Below, piece after piece: positions 28,978 through 38,216 of a stretch of DNA of 64,000 bases; position 1 is the stretch's first letter; the number at the start of each line of letters is the position of its first letter. Both the position numbers and the translations under genes were made by a program. The notes below the pieces were generated by a model. The model had not been told where the DNA came from. It ran no database searches and was given only the letters and a program-made list of their open reading frames with translations. The DNA comes from Brevibacterium ravenspurgense (GTDB lineage Bacteria; Actinomycetota; Actinomycetes; Actinomycetales; Brevibacteriaceae), in NCBI RefSeq assembly GCF_001584615.1, contig NZ_LQQC01000002.1, positions 124,001 through 188,000 on the forward strand, given 5' to 3'.

Positions 28978-29997
28978 TCAGCCGAGTGGTTTGAGCTGCT
29001 GGGTGGTAATACCCTGCACGCTGACTCCGGTGAGGGCACGGGCAACCCACAGGGAGCGCTCCGCGTCTTCTGTCAGCCGGGGATTGCCATCGGCGGCGGC
29101 GCGTAAGTACCAGAACATGTTCTGGACCTCACGAGCAACAGAAGCGCCCATCGCCCCGCTGGGGTTGATCTGTGCGCAGCGGGAAAGCTCAGCGGCGAAG
29201 CCGCGCAGCCAGTCCGCCTGTCCTTCCGGATCCGTTCCGGGGATTTCGCCCAGTCGGTTCCACATGAGCGGCGCAAGCATGTATTCGGTGGGGCCCGTCA
29301 GGGGCTGCGGGTCGATGGCCTTCCACGTGGCGATGCCGTTGGCGTCCGGATTGCCGGCAAGGATGTTGTAGTAGTGCAGATCGGCGTGCAGCAGCCAGCT
29401 GTCTGCAGCGCCCGCCAGTTCTTTCGTCCACGACAGCGCAGTCGAGAGCACTTGCTGGTCGGTTTGTGTGAATGCCGGAAAATCTTCGACCAGACGTACA
29501 TCGGCGTCAAAGCGCTTCAGCCATGCGGCGGCGATGTCCTGCACGCGCACGAAACCGCTGCCGCCCGGTACGCGCAGCGCCTGCACCAGCTGTCCCCAAA
29601 TAGGGGCAACTGCGTGAAGCGGCTCCGTCGACAGGTTGACTTCGGTCCGCAGTCGTTCCTGCAGGGTGGCACGCATGGACGGGTCGTCTTCTATGATCCG
29701 CACAGCACCGTGCCCACCCCACGCGCGCAGCGCCCGGATGGTCTGTTCGTGCACCGTGGGGTTGTCGGTGTTCGGGGCGGCTATGCGCAGCACCGCGGGA
29801 AAGCCGTCGTGCAGGCGGACTGGGATGACGAGGCTTTCCGCGCCCGCCCACGGGGAGCCCGGCTGGGGGTCGTCCGTGAGCTTCCACCGGTCGAACAGCT
29901 CGAACACGATGTGGTCAAGGGCAGCAGCCCAGGCCTGTGCGCGTTCCTCACCCTGGGTCTGCGTTGCCGAATTGAGGAGCACGGGAGGTACTTTCAC
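28978..29997 (-). CDS. Aminoglycoside/hydroxyurea-type phosphotransferase (APH(6)/hur family)
   Basis: A 339-aa kinase-fold protein. The catalytic loop is WLLHADLHYYNILAG, and the metal-binding segment WKAIDPQPLTGPTEYMLAP is characteristic of the streptomycin 6-kinase/hydroxyurea phosphotransferase family. The family includes resistance enzymes but also chromosomal members with no known resistance role, so the substrate is open. It overlaps the end of the upstream lipoprotein gene by 4 nt, so the two form an operon inserted between proS and rimP. Confidence 0.8.
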   Translation of the reverse strand: MKVPPVLLNSATQTQGEERAQAWAAALDHIVFELFDRWKLTDDPQPGSPWAGAESLVIPVRLHDGFPAVLRIAAPNTDNPTVHEQTIRALRAWGGHGAVRIIEDDPSMRATLQERLRTEVNLSTEPLHAVAPIWGQLVQALRVPGGSGFVRVQDIAAAWLKRFDADVRLVEDFPAFTQTDQQVLSTALSWTKELAGAADSWLLHADLHYYNILAGNPDANGIATWKAIDPQPLTGPTEYMLAPLMWNRLGEIPGTDPEGQADWLRGFAAELSRCAQINPSGAMGASVAREVQNMFWYLRAAADGNPRLTEDAERSLWVARALTGVSVQGITTQQLKPLG

Positions 29998-30881
29998 TGA
30001 GCTTCTCCTTCATAGCGCAGCAGCTGCCTGCCGCCGAAGCCGATGCGAGCATCAGCGCTCGCTTTGAGTTCGCGGCCGGCCAGCGGCACGGCGGCGGGGT
30101 CCTCGAACACTCCGAACAGGGCTGCGGCGACCGTGTCTTCCAGCTGCTGGGCGAGCTTCTTTGCCGACCCGGGGTCAGACGGGTTGTGCGGCAGGTTCCA
30201 CGCTGGACGGTTCGCGGCTTCTTCGCGTTGACCCTGTTTGAGCAGTGTGTTGGCATCAGCCGCAGCGTTGGCGAGTGCTTCCACCCTGGCGGTGGCCGCC
30301 CTGCGTTCCCGGCTATCGGGCTTCATTGCCAGGGCGACCTTGGTGTATCCGTAGGAGGCTTTGAAAGCCGCCTTTGCAAATTCGTGCAGAGGGTCGGCAT
30401 CGTCACCTGGGCTGTACGGCTTGCGGTCCGCGAAATCGGGGTAGCCCTGGGCAGGAAGCTGGGCGAAGCGCTGCTGGGCTGGTTTCCAGTTCGGCAAGAG
30501 GTTCGATGCGCCGACCGCCACGTCGACGATGATGGCTGTCTGGGGTCCGCCGAGTGTGTGGATGTCGCGCAGGACCAGGTCGACGATGGAGTACATGGCG
30601 GAAACAAAGGTGTGCTGCGGGGGAACCTCGGGGAATCCGGAATTGTCTGATGTCCAGGGCGGGCCGATTGCGGCAGTGAGCCTTGAGCGCTCTTCTTCGT
30701 GGTCATCGTCGTTGATGGAGGCCAGAACCGCGGCTATCCGGCCGCGGGAGGATTCTTCGGCCTCGGCCTGTATGCGGTCTTCTGGCGAACCGAAGCGCAG
30801 GCCGCACCCGGACAGTGCCGCAGTCGCGCTGAGCAGGAGGAAGGCGCGTCTGCTGGTGTGCTTCGGTCTGGAGTAGGCCAT
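29994..30881 (-). CDS. Tat-type lipoprotein with DUF4439-like domain
   Basis: A 295-aa exported protein. The N-terminus carries a twin-arginine motif (TSRRAFLLLS) followed by a lipobox (ALSGC, lipid cysteine C26). The C-terminal half (about 150-290) is helical and resembles DUF4439, a ferritin-like domain commonly encoded beside rimP in actinobacteria. The first part is acidic. Divergent from rimP and translationally linked to the downstream kinase gene. Function unknown. Confidence 0.7.
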   Translation of the reverse strand: MAYSRPKHTSRRAFLLLSATAALSGCGLRFGSPEDRIQAEAEESSRGRIAAVLASINDDDHEEERSRLTAAIGPPWTSDNSGFPEVPPQHTFVSAMYSIVDLVLRDIHTLGGPQTAIIVDVAVGASNLLPNWKPAQQRFAQLPAQGYPDFADRKPYSPGDDADPLHEFAKAAFKASYGYTKVALAMKPDSRERRAATARVEALANAAADANTLLKQGQREEAANRPAWNLPHNPSDPGSAKKLAQQLEDTVAAALFGVFEDPAAVPLAGRELKASADARIGFGGRQLLRYEGEAQ

Positions 30882-30990
30882 TCGCTCATCCTACTCGTCA
30901 AGAGTATGCGGCTGTGAAATAAAACTCCGTGTGCGTTCACGTGAGCAGGGTGCGTTGTTCTTGTGCTGGTCCTGCGGCAAGAATAGGGGC

Positions 30991-31458
30991 ATGGCTTATT
31001 CAGAAGACGACATCGCCCAGGCCGCAGCCGGCCCGCTGGAAGAGCTGGGTCTGCTGGTGGAAGACGTGAAGATGCACGCCGCGGGTGTGCACCGGCGGCT
31101 GGTGGTCACAGTGGATCTTGCGGGTGACACGACCGAGGCTGTGTCTTCCGACCTCATTGAGCAGGCCACCCGCGTCATCTCCGAGGTGATCGATCCGCTT
31201 CCGCTGTTCAACGACAAGCCGTACGAACTCGAGGTGTCTTCCCCGGGTGCGCTGCGCCCGCTGACCGAACCGCGTCACTTCCGCAGGAACGTCGGTCGGA
31301 CGATCGAGGTGAGGCCCACCGAGGGCAAGAAGACCACCGGTGTGCTCACCGGCGTGACCGGACTCGGCATTGTTCTGGAGCCGGGTTCGGGCCGCGAACC
31401 GGTCGAGTTTTCCTTTGATGGAATCGAAAAAGCCCAGGTGGTTCTCAAATTCCGCTGA
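30991..31458 (+). CDS. rimP: Ribosome maturation factor RimP
   Basis: A 155-aa RimP, needed for 30S maturation. YELEVSSPGALRPLTEPRHFRR is the family hallmark. ATG 30991 is chosen because homology starts there (MAYSEDDIAQAAAGPLEELG). An AAGAAT hexamer ends 6 nt before it, so the transcript may be leaderless. First gene of rimP-nusA-ylxR-infB-rbfA. Confidence 0.94.
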   Translation: MAYSEDDIAQAAAGPLEELGLLVEDVKMHAAGVHRRLVVTVDLAGDTTEAVSSDLIEQATRVISEVIDPLPLFNDKPYELEVSSPGALRPLTEPRHFRRNVGRTIEVRPTEGKKTTGVLTGVTGLGIVLEPGSGREPVEFSFDGIEKAQVVLKFR

Positions 31459-31529
31459 TGCGGCATGCTTCGTACATGAACTAGGGTTGAACCGAAAAAC
31501 TGAATAACAAGACAGAAGAGGAGCGGGCA

Positions 31530-32489
31530 GTGGACATCGATCTTGGCGCACTAAGGCTGATTGAAAGCGAGCGCGAAATTCCGATGACGACGCTGGTGGG
31601 GCTGATTGAACAGGCCCTGCTGAGCGCGTACCACAACATGGAGGGCCACTACCCGGACTCTCGTGCGGAGATTGACCTGAAAACCGGCAAGGCCACCATC
31701 TGGGCCACGGAATTCGACGCCGACGACAACCCCATCGGGGAATTCGACGACACGCCCGATGACTTCGGTCGTATTGCGGCTATGACGGCGCGCAATGTCA
31801 TTCACCAGCGCCTGCGCGCAGTTGAAGACGAAAGCGTGCTCGGATCTTTCCGCGACAAAGAGGGCGAGATCGTCTCCGGCATTATCCAGCAGGGCCGTGA
31901 CGCAGCCATGATCCAGGTGGACCTGGGCGAAGTCGAAGCTCTTCTGCCGCCGCACGAACAGGTGCCCGGTGAAGACTATTCGCACGGCAGGCGCATCCGC
32001 GTGTTCATCGCCGATGTTCGTCCCGGCAACAAGGGTCCGTCGATCACGGTTTCGCGAACCCACCCGAACCTCGTGCGCAAGCTGTTTGCCCACGAAGTCC
32101 CTCAGATTGCCGACGGCAGCGTGGAAATCGTCTCAATTGCACGCGAAGCCGGACACCGCACCAAGCTCGCGGTGCACGCAACCGTACCGGGGCTCAACGC
32201 CAAGGGCGCCTGCATTGGCGAGATGGGCACCCGCGTGCGGGCCGTCATGAACGAACTCGGGGCCGAAAAGATCGACATCGTCGACTACAGCGATGACCCG
32301 ACTGTCTTCATCGCCAATGCCCTAAGCCCGGCGGAAGTCGAGCGCGTTGAGGTTCTTGACTCCGCCTCGAAGATGGCGCGCGCCTATGTGCGCCCCGACC
32401 TTCTGTCGCTTGCGATCGGCAAGGAAGGTCAGAACGCTCGCCTGGCCGCCAAGCTGACAGGGTGGAAGATCGACATCGTCGAAGCCTAG
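31530..32489 (+). CDS. nusA: Transcription termination/antitermination factor NusA
   Basis: A 319-aa NusA, short as in other actinobacteria, without C-terminal acidic repeats. The N-terminal RNA-polymerase-binding region runs to about residue 105. An S1 domain follows (EIVSGIIQQGRDAAMIQVDL), then two KH domains (GACIGEMGTRVRAVMNEL and LSLAIGKEGQNARLAAKLTG). GTG 31530 has the SD GAAGAGGAG. Confidence 0.96.
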   Translation: MDIDLGALRLIESEREIPMTTLVGLIEQALLSAYHNMEGHYPDSRAEIDLKTGKATIWATEFDADDNPIGEFDDTPDDFGRIAAMTARNVIHQRLRAVEDESVLGSFRDKEGEIVSGIIQQGRDAAMIQVDLGEVEALLPPHEQVPGEDYSHGRRIRVFIADVRPGNKGPSITVSRTHPNLVRKLFAHEVPQIADGSVEIVSIAREAGHRTKLAVHATVPGLNAKGACIGEMGTRVRAVMNELGAEKIDIVDYSDDPTVFIANALSPAEVERVEVLDSASKMARAYVRPDLLSLAIGKEGQNARLAAKLTGWKIDIVEA

Positions 32490-32530
32490 GCCCCGCGGGC
32501 AGGTAAGGCCCGTGCTGTAGACTGACATGC

Positions 32531-32812
32531 GTGGTCTCTTCAACTGGCGTGCCCGAACGCATGTGCATCGGGTGCCGTGCAAGAGCACCGCAGACCGACC
32601 TCATCCGTCTGGTGCTGCAGACCGAGCCGATTCGGATTGCAGTTGATGAGGGCCGAGTGCTTCCCGGAAGGGGCGCTTGGCTTCATCCGCAGACAGACTG
32701 CCTAGAACGGGCAGTGAAGAAGAGCGCATTCGCAGCTGCCTTCAAGCAGAAGATCCCGCGAAGCGCATACGAAGATCACGGAAAGTGGTTGCAGAAGATG
32801 GAAAACAAGTAG
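32531..32812 (+). CDS. ylxR: YlxR family RNA-binding protein
   Basis: A 93-aa basic protein of the YlxR/DUF448 family. ERMCIGCRARAPQTDLIRLV and GRGAWLHP are the two diagnostic boxes. It occupies its standard place between nusA and infB. TAGACT (32518-32523) ends 7 nt before the GTG start, which suggests an internal, leaderless promoter. Confidence 0.93.
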   Translation: MVSSTGVPERMCIGCRARAPQTDLIRLVLQTEPIRIAVDEGRVLPGRGAWLHPQTDCLERAVKKSAFAAAFKQKIPRSAYEDHGKWLQKMENK

Positions 32813-32883
32813 TGAGTGCTCAGAAATGACACCCAAGACTTACGGACGTGGACAGTGAAATGAGCACTGTTCCGACTCGATGA

Positions 32884-32919
32884 GGTTCTCTCCTGTTCGG
32901 AGAGAACCCGGACAGGAGA
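32884..32919 (+). promoter_or_regulatory. infB leader hairpin that covers the ribosome-binding site
   Basis: Two mutually exclusive stems can form. Stem A pairs 32884-32891 with 32901-32908 (8 bp). Stem B pairs 32889-32900 with 32908-32919 (12 bp, one G-U, 7-nt loop) and buries the infB Shine-Dalgarno CAGGAG (32913-32918). The start codon follows at 32923. This arrangement could hold infB translation low until a factor or the translating ribosome opens stem B. Confidence 0.6.
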
Positions 32920-32922
32920 AAT

Positions 32923-35790
32923 GTGGCAAAGCCCCGTGTTCACCAGCTCGCAAAAGAGCTGGGAACGACAAGCAAGGAAGTGCTTGCGAAGCTCCAGGAA
33001 ATGGGCGAGTTCGTAACCTCGGCCTCCTCAACCCTGGAAGCTCCCGTCGTGCGCAAGGTCCGCGAGGCCTTCGACGGTGCAGACAAGCCCGAAGCCGAAG
33101 CTGAATCGGCAGCCAAGAAGCCGGCGGCAAAGAAGCCCGCCGCCAAGTCGACCGCTGCCAAGTCGACAGCCGCTAAGCCCGCAGCTAAGAAGCCGGCCGC
33201 GAAGTCGACGGCTGCTAAGCCGACCGCTGCTAAGTCGACAACGGCAAAGCCGGCCGCATCGAAGGCTGCTGGCGCAAAGACCACGGCATCGCCGGCAGCG
33301 CCGAAGCCTGCGGCTCCCAAGCCGGCACCCAAGCCCGCGGCCAAGAAACCCGCCGCTCCGAAGCCTTCGTCCAAACCTGCCGCAAAGAGCGAAGAATCAC
33401 CGGCACCTCGTCCGGCGGCACCTCGCCCAGGCGGTTCGCGCCCCGGCAACAACCCCTTCGCACCCAAGCAGGGAATGCCCACCCCCGGCCCGCGCCCGGC
33501 GGCACCTCGTCCCGGACCGCGCCCCGGCGGTTCGCGCCCCGGCAACAACCCCTTCGCACCTAAGCAGGGCATGCCGAAATCCGACCAGCGTTCCGGCGGC
33601 CAGGGCGGCAAGCCCGGTCCCAAGCCCGGCGGCGGCCGTCCCGGCCCGCGCCCCGGCGCACCGCGCCCGAACCCGGCGATGCTCAAGAACTCTGCGCTCA
33701 ACCAGCCCGCACCCGGTCGCGGACGCGGTGGCCAGGGCGGTCCCGGCGGCCCAGGCGGCCCGGGTGCGCCCGGCGGCGGTCGTCCCGGCGGACCTCCGCG
33801 CGGCGGCGGTCGTCCCGGCGGAGGTCGTCGCGGTCCCGGTCGCGGCGGCACACAGGGTGCTTTCGGACGCGGCGGACCTTCCGGTCGCCGACGCAAGTCC
33901 AAGAGGGCAAAGCGTCAGGAAATGGAGGAAATGCAGGCACCGTCGGTCGGCGGTGTCAAGGTTCCTCGCGGTGACGGTTCGACGCCGCTGCGCCTGCGCC
34001 GCGGTGCTTCGCTGGCGGACTTCGCCGAGCGGATCGAAACCGACCCCACAAACCTGGTGACAATCCTGTTCCACCTGGGCGAAATGGCGACGATTACGCA
34101 GTCGCTGGACGAAGACACGTTCAAGGTGCTGGGCGAAGAGCTCGGCTACAAGATCGAAATCGTGTCGCCCGAAGACGAAGACCGCGAACTGCTCGAAAGC
34201 TTCGGCTACGACCTCGAAGCCGAAGAGCTCGAAGACGAAGACGACGACCTCCTGCAGCCGCGCCCGCCGGTCGTCACCGTCATGGGTCACGTCGACCACG
34301 GTAAGACCCGCACGCTGGACGCTATCCGCAAGACCAACGTCATCGACCGCGAATCCGGCGGCATCACCCAGCACATCGGTGCTTACCAAGTGACGGTCGA
34401 CCACGAAGGCGAAGAGCGCAAGATGACCTTCCTCGACACCCCGGGTCACGAAGCCTTCACGGCTATGCGTGCTCGCGGTGCGAAGGCCACCGACGTCGCA
34501 GTCCTCGTCGTGGCAGCCGATGACGGCGTCATGCCGCAGACGATTGAAGCGCTCAACCACGCGCAGTCTGCCGGCGTGCCGATCGTCGTGGCGGTCAACA
34601 AGGTCGACAAGCCCGAAGCCAACCCGGACAAGGTCATGCAGCAGCTGACCGAGTACAACCTCATCGCCGAAGAGTATGGCGGTGACACGATGTTCGTGAA
34701 GATCTCGGCTAAGCAGGGCACGGGCATTGACGAACTGCTCGAATCCGTTCTGCTGACCACCGATGCGGCACTTGACCTGCAGGCCAACCCTGACCGCGAA
34801 GCCCGCGGTGTCGCAATCGAAGCGAAGCTCGACCGCGGTCGCGGTGCAGTTGCGACCGTGCTGGTCGACTCTGGAACGCTGCGACAGGGCGACGCGATTG
34901 TCTGCGGCTCCAGCCACGGACGCGTTCGCGCCATGTTCGACGAAAACGGCAACACGGTCGAAGAAGCCGGCCCGTCGCGCCCCGTGCAGGTGCTCGGCCT
35001 GTCGAGCGTGCCGCGCGCTGGCGATTCCTTCATGGTCGTCAGCGACGACCGCACCGCCCGTCAGATCGCCGAGAAGCGCGATGCTCTTGAACGCAACGCG
35101 GCAGCCGCGCGCAGCCGCAAGCGCATCAGCCTCGAAGACTTCACGAAGGCAATCGAAGAGGGCAAGATCGACATGCTCAACCTCATCCTCAAGGGTGATG
35201 TGTCGGGTGCTGTCGAAGCCCTCGAAGACTCGCTGCTCAACATCGAAGTCGGCGACGGCGACGAAGTCGGTCTGCGAATCATTCACCGTGGTGTTGGTGC
35301 GATCACCGAGAACGACATCAACCTCGCAACTGTTGACAACGCAATCGTCATCGGCTTCAACGTCCGTCCCGAGGCCAATGCTCGCGACCTCGCGGATGCC
35401 GAAGGCGTCGACGTTCGCTACTACTCGGTGATCTACGACGCGATCGACGACATCGAAGCAGCGCTGAAGGGCATGCTCAAGCCGGAATACGAAGAGGTGC
35501 ACATCGGATCGGCCGAGATCCGCGAAGTGTTCCGCTCGTCGAAGTTCGGCAACATCGCCGGTTCGATCGTTCGCGACGGTGTGATCAAGCGCAATGCCAA
35601 GGTGCGCCTGACCCGCGACGGTGTCGTCATCGGCGACAACCTCGCTGTCGAATCGCTGCGCCGCTTCAAGGACGACGTCACGGAAGTCCGCGACGGCTAC
35701 GAATGCGGTATCGGTCTGGGCAAGTTCAATGACATTCGCGAAGGCGACATCCTCGAAGCCTTCGAGATGCAGGAAAAGCCCCGCGACTGA
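32923..35790 (+). CDS. infB: Translation initiation factor IF-2
   Basis: A 955-aa IF-2, the GTPase that positions fMet-tRNA on the ribosome. Residues 1-50 form the IF2-N domain ([20 protein letters not shown]). About 60-330 is a low-complexity region, first A/K/P/S/T-rich, then G/R/P-rich. The G domain begins at G455 (GHVDHGKT) with DTPGHEAF and NKVDKPEA, followed by domains II, III and the C-terminal tRNA-binding part. GTG start. Confidence 0.98.
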   Translation: MAKPRVHQLAKELGTTSKEVLAKLQEMGEFVTSASSTLEAPVVRKVREAFDGADKPEAEAESAAKKPAAKKPAAKSTAAKSTAAKPAAKKPAAKSTAAKPTAAKSTTAKPAASKAAGAKTTASPAAPKPAAPKPAPKPAAKKPAAPKPSSKPAAKSEESPAPRPAAPRPGGSRPGNNPFAPKQGMPTPGPRPAAPRPGPRPGGSRPGNNPFAPKQGMPKSDQRSGGQGGKPGPKPGGGRPGPRPGAPRPNPAMLKNSALNQPAPGRGRGGQGGPGGPGGPGAPGGGRPGGPPRGGGRPGGGRRGPGRGGTQGAFGRGGPSGRRRKSKRAKRQEMEEMQAPSVGGVKVPRGDGSTPLRLRRGASLADFAERIETDPTNLVTILFHLGEMATITQSLDEDTFKVLGEELGYKIEIVSPEDEDRELLESFGYDLEAEELEDEDDDLLQPRPPVVTVMGHVDHGKTRTLDAIRKTNVIDRESGGITQHIGAYQVTVDHEGEERKMTFLDTPGHEAFTAMRARGAKATDVAVLVVAADDGVMPQTIEALNHAQSAGVPIVVAVNKVDKPEANPDKVMQQLTEYNLIAEEYGGDTMFVKISAKQGTGIDELLESVLLTTDAALDLQANPDREARGVAIEAKLDRGRGAVATVLVDSGTLRQGDAIVCGSSHGRVRAMFDENGNTVEEAGPSRPVQVLGLSSVPRAGDSFMVVSDDRTARQIAEKRDALERNAAAARSRKRISLEDFTKAIEEGKIDMLNLILKGDVSGAVEALEDSLLNIEVGDGDEVGLRIIHRGVGAITENDINLATVDNAIVIGFNVRPEANARDLADAEGVDVRYYSVIYDAIDDIEAALKGMLKPEYEEVHIGSAEIREVFRSSKFGNIAGSIVRDGVIKRNAKVRLTRDGVVIGDNLAVESLRRFKDDVTEVRDGYECGIGLGKFNDIREGDILEAFEMQEKPRD
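33431..33576 (+). repeat. Direct repeat inside the infB low-complexity region
   Basis: A segment of about 50 bp at 33431-33480 recurs almost unchanged at 33527-33576, a 96-bp (32-codon) period that keeps the frame. It encodes [16 protein letters not shown] twice. It is a slippage-type duplication inside the gene, likely variable in length among strains. Confidence 0.85.
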
Positions 35791-35813
35791 GGCTCGAGTA
35801 AGGAGACTCTGAC

Positions 35814-36269
35814 ATGAGCGATCCCACACGCGCACGCAAGATTGCCGACAGGATCAAGGTCATCGTGGCCGAAACCCTCGAAAAGCGGGTCAAGGACCCG
35901 CGGCTGGGCTTCATCACGATCACCGATGTTCGGGTGACCGGCGACCTGCAGAACGCAACTGTGTTCTATACGGTCTTCGGTGACGACGAACAGCTGGCCT
36001 CAACGCAGGCGGCGCTGGAATCGGCACGCGGTCTCATCCGCTCCGAAGTGGGCAAGGGCCTGGGCATCCGACTGACCCCGACTCTTGAGTTCACGGCGGA
36101 CGCTGTACCGCAGGCGGCTGAGGACATCGAAAACCTCCTGGCGAAGGCCCAGGCGCGCGATGCTGAAATCGCGGCCGCATCCAAGGGAGCGGTTCCGGCA
36201 GGGGACGAAGACCCCTACCGGAAGCCCAGGGAACGAAAGCCGAACGAGGACTTCGACTTCGACGCCTGA
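35814..36269 (+). CDS. rbfA: Ribosome-binding factor A
   Basis: A 151-aa RbfA, a cold-responsive 30S maturation factor. [20 protein letters not shown] and [20 protein letters not shown] are typical, and the KH-like fold ends near residue 115. An acidic/basic tail with [16 protein letters not shown] follows. SD AAGGAGA before ATG 35814. It ends the rimP-to-rbfA operon. Confidence 0.95.
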   Translation: MSDPTRARKIADRIKVIVAETLEKRVKDPRLGFITITDVRVTGDLQNATVFYTVFGDDEQLASTQAALESARGLIRSEVGKGLGIRLTPTLEFTADAVPQAAEDIENLLAKAQARDAEIAAASKGAVPAGDEDPYRKPRERKPNEDFDFDA

Positions 36270-36288
36270 CCGGATGTGACGAAACTCG

Positions 36289-36325
36289 TAGGGGGCGGCT
36301 TTGCATTGTGCACAGCCGCCCCCTA
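36289..36325 (+). terminator. Terminator after rbfA
   Basis: Perfect 12-bp GC-rich stem (36289-36300 with 36314-36325) and a 13-nt loop, followed by TGCTTTATAAA. A TATAAA right behind it (36331-36336) may be part of the promoter of the next gene. Confidence 0.85.
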
Positions 36326-36371
36326 TGCTTTATAAAGCTTCGGTAACGTTCATTAAGGATTGGATACATCA

Positions 36372-37220
36372 GTGGGTAGACACTCAGCACCTAAGAAGAG
36401 CGCTTTCGCTGACGTCGCTGATCTTCTTGGAGCGCTTCGCCCGTCGCAGCCCGGCCGCCGTTCCGCCCGCCGCGAAGCAGAAACCCTGACCTCCACGGGG
36501 ATCCTCGCGAAGGTCAACCGCCGCCCGGTTCTTTCGGCTATTGCCGTCCCCGTTGCAGCAAGTGCTGCAATTGCAACATCGGCCGCCGTTATGACCAACA
36601 ACGGCGCAGGCGAAGATGACACCGCAGCTTTCGCATCGAAGCTCGCCCCGGAAGCCGACGTCATTTCGCCCAAGGCTCCCAAGGACGCCGAAAAGTCAGT
36701 CAAGGCCGGCGCGGTCTCTCTTGCCGAACCTGTTGAGGAAAACACCGACGGTTCGGCCGGTTCCGGTGCAGCGTCCTCGAACGGCTCCGCATCCGGTGCT
36801 TCCGGCAGCGGCTCCTCGTCTGACAGCAAGTCCTCTTCTGCTGGTGCCGCAGCGGCTTCGGGCAATGTGTCCGGCGCAAAGTGCTCGGTGTCCTCGTCTA
36901 TTGAAAGCGGACTCACCCCCAACGCGATTTCCGCTTACCGTGCGGTCTGCGCCCAGTTCCCGCAGGTGAAGTCCTATGGCGGCCGCCGCAATGACCCCGG
37001 TTCGGATCACCACACGGGCAACGCCGTGGACGTTATGATCACCGGTTCGACCGGCGACGCCATTTCGAACTACCTGATCAAGAACTCCTCGAAGCTCAAC
37101 ATCAAGTACATCATCTGGGAACAGCGAATCTGGATGCCCGGACGCGGTTGGAAGCAGATGGAAAACCGCGGAAGCGCGACCGCGAACCACTTTGACCACG
37201 TCCACATTTCTGTGAAGTGA
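36372..37220 (+). CDS. Secreted or membrane-anchored protein with VldE/M15-like C-terminal domain
   Basis: A 282-aa protein starting VGRHSAPKKSAF, a common opening of actinobacterial envelope proteins. One hydrophobic segment (about 56-78, LSAIAVPVAASAAIATSAAV) anchors or exports it. A long serine/glycine/alanine linker (about 125-178) follows, then a domain of about 105 residues with DPGSDHHTGNAVDV and HFDHVHIS, histidine/aspartate boxes like those in M15-type folds and in the domain known as VldE/ARB_07466 C-terminal. Likely acts on peptidoglycan, which is inferred. GTG 36372 chosen, with SD AAGGAT 10 nt upstream. truB overlaps its end by 4 nt. Confidence 0.75.
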   Translation: MGRHSAPKKSAFADVADLLGALRPSQPGRRSARREAETLTSTGILAKVNRRPVLSAIAVPVAASAAIATSAAVMTNNGAGEDDTAAFASKLAPEADVISPKAPKDAEKSVKAGAVSLAEPVEENTDGSAGSGAASSNGSASGASGSGSSSDSKSSSAGAAAASGNVSGAKCSVSSSIESGLTPNAISAYRAVCAQFPQVKSYGGRRNDPGSDHHTGNAVDVMITGSTGDAISNYLIKNSSKLNIKYIIWEQRIWMPGRGWKQMENRGSATANHFDHVHISVK

Positions 37221-38149
37221 CGAAATCTTCTTCTGGTCCCACCGGGCTTCTGCTGATAGACAAGCCCGGTGGGATCACCAGTCACGACGCCGTTTCGCGC
37301 ACCCGTCGCTGGTACGGCACCCGCAAGGTGGGGCACGCCGGCACCCTTGACCCCATGGCAACCGGCCTTCTTGTGCTTGGTCTGGGGCAGGGGACCAAGC
37401 TTCTGACCTATGTGGTCGGGGCTGATAAAACCTACACCGCCACCATGCGCTTGGGCTCGTCAACGCCCAGTGACGATGCGGACTCATCGCCCGATCGTTT
37501 CGCCGACCCGGCCGTTTTGGCGGGGCTGACCGTAGCTGAGATTCGGGAAGCCGTGGCAAAGCAGACAGGCAGTATCGAGCAGGTGCCGTCGGCTGTTTCT
37601 GCCGTGAAGATCGAAGGCAAAAAGGCCTATGAGCTTGTGCGCGCCGGTGAAGACGTCCAGCTCAAAGCCCGTTCGGTGACTGTTTCTCGCTTCGACATTC
37701 ACGATATTCGCCGTGCTGAATCGCATATCGACGTTGATGTCTCTGTCGACTGCTCCACCGGCACCTACATCCGCGCCCTGGCTCGTGACATCGGCGAAGA
37801 CCTCGGCGTGTACGGGCACCTGACCGCTCTGCGCCGGACCCGTATCGGTCCTTTTTCCGTTGAAGACGCTCACGAGCTTCCAGAACGGGGTCAGGTTGAC
37901 GAGGTGTCGCCTCCTGAGCTGATCGACCTCGGTTCGGGTGCGGCTGGTCTCATGCCCGCAGTGAAGGTCGATGCGCAGGTTGCGCGGGGTCTTCTGCAGG
38001 GGCGGTTTCTGCCTATTCCCGAGGCCGATCCGAGCGCCGACAGGTGTGCGGCAATTGCCGACGGCAGGCTCGTTGGTGTTGTCGAGCCGCGGCAGGGTGC
38101 GTGGAAGATTGCGGTGGGCACCGCCTTGCTCGAAGATTACAAGCAGTAA
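37217..38149 (+). CDS. truB: tRNA pseudouridine(55) synthase
   Basis: A 310-aa TruB. The catalytic box is VGHAGTLDPMATGLLVLGLG with the active aspartate. LLIDKPGGITSHDAV opens the fold, and RALARDIGEDLG and HLTALRRTRIGPFSV are conserved. A C-terminal RNA-binding domain follows. GTG start overlapping the stop of the upstream gene by 4 nt, an unusual coupling to an envelope protein. Confidence 0.95.
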   Translation: MTKSSSGPTGLLLIDKPGGITSHDAVSRTRRWYGTRKVGHAGTLDPMATGLLVLGLGQGTKLLTYVVGADKTYTATMRLGSSTPSDDADSSPDRFADPAVLAGLTVAEIREAVAKQTGSIEQVPSAVSAVKIEGKKAYELVRAGEDVQLKARSVTVSRFDIHDIRRAESHIDVDVSVDCSTGTYIRALARDIGEDLGVYGHLTALRRTRIGPFSVEDAHELPERGQVDEVSPPELIDLGSGAAGLMPAVKVDAQVARGLLQGRFLPIPEADPSADRCAAIADGRLVGVVEPRQGAWKIAVGTALLEDYKQ

Positions 38150-38177
38150 TCACTTGTAAAATAAAAAACAAGTTATT
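38148..38177. promoter_or_regulatory. A+T-rich inverted repeat before satD-like gene
   Basis: Arms 38148-38157 and 38168-38177 match at 9 of 10 positions with a 10-nt A-rich spacer. It is a conspicuous A+T-only patch in a GC-rich genome. It may be an operator for the downstream helix-turn-helix protein or a weak terminator for truB, since a T-rich stretch follows. Confidence 0.5.
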
Positions 38178-38216
38178 TTGCTTGTTCGCGCGCTGCTTTG
38201 CTGAAATACTGTCTCT

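Noticed and set aside
33101-33900. Repetitive DNA in infB considered as CRISPR or satellite
   Set aside because: Repeats keep the reading frame and encode the A/K/P and G/R linker of IF-2; there are no unique spacers.
33397-35835. Antisense open frame of 812 aa on the minus strand over infB
   Set aside because: A shadow of high-GC codon bias in infB. No domain, no SD and composition typical of reverse reading.
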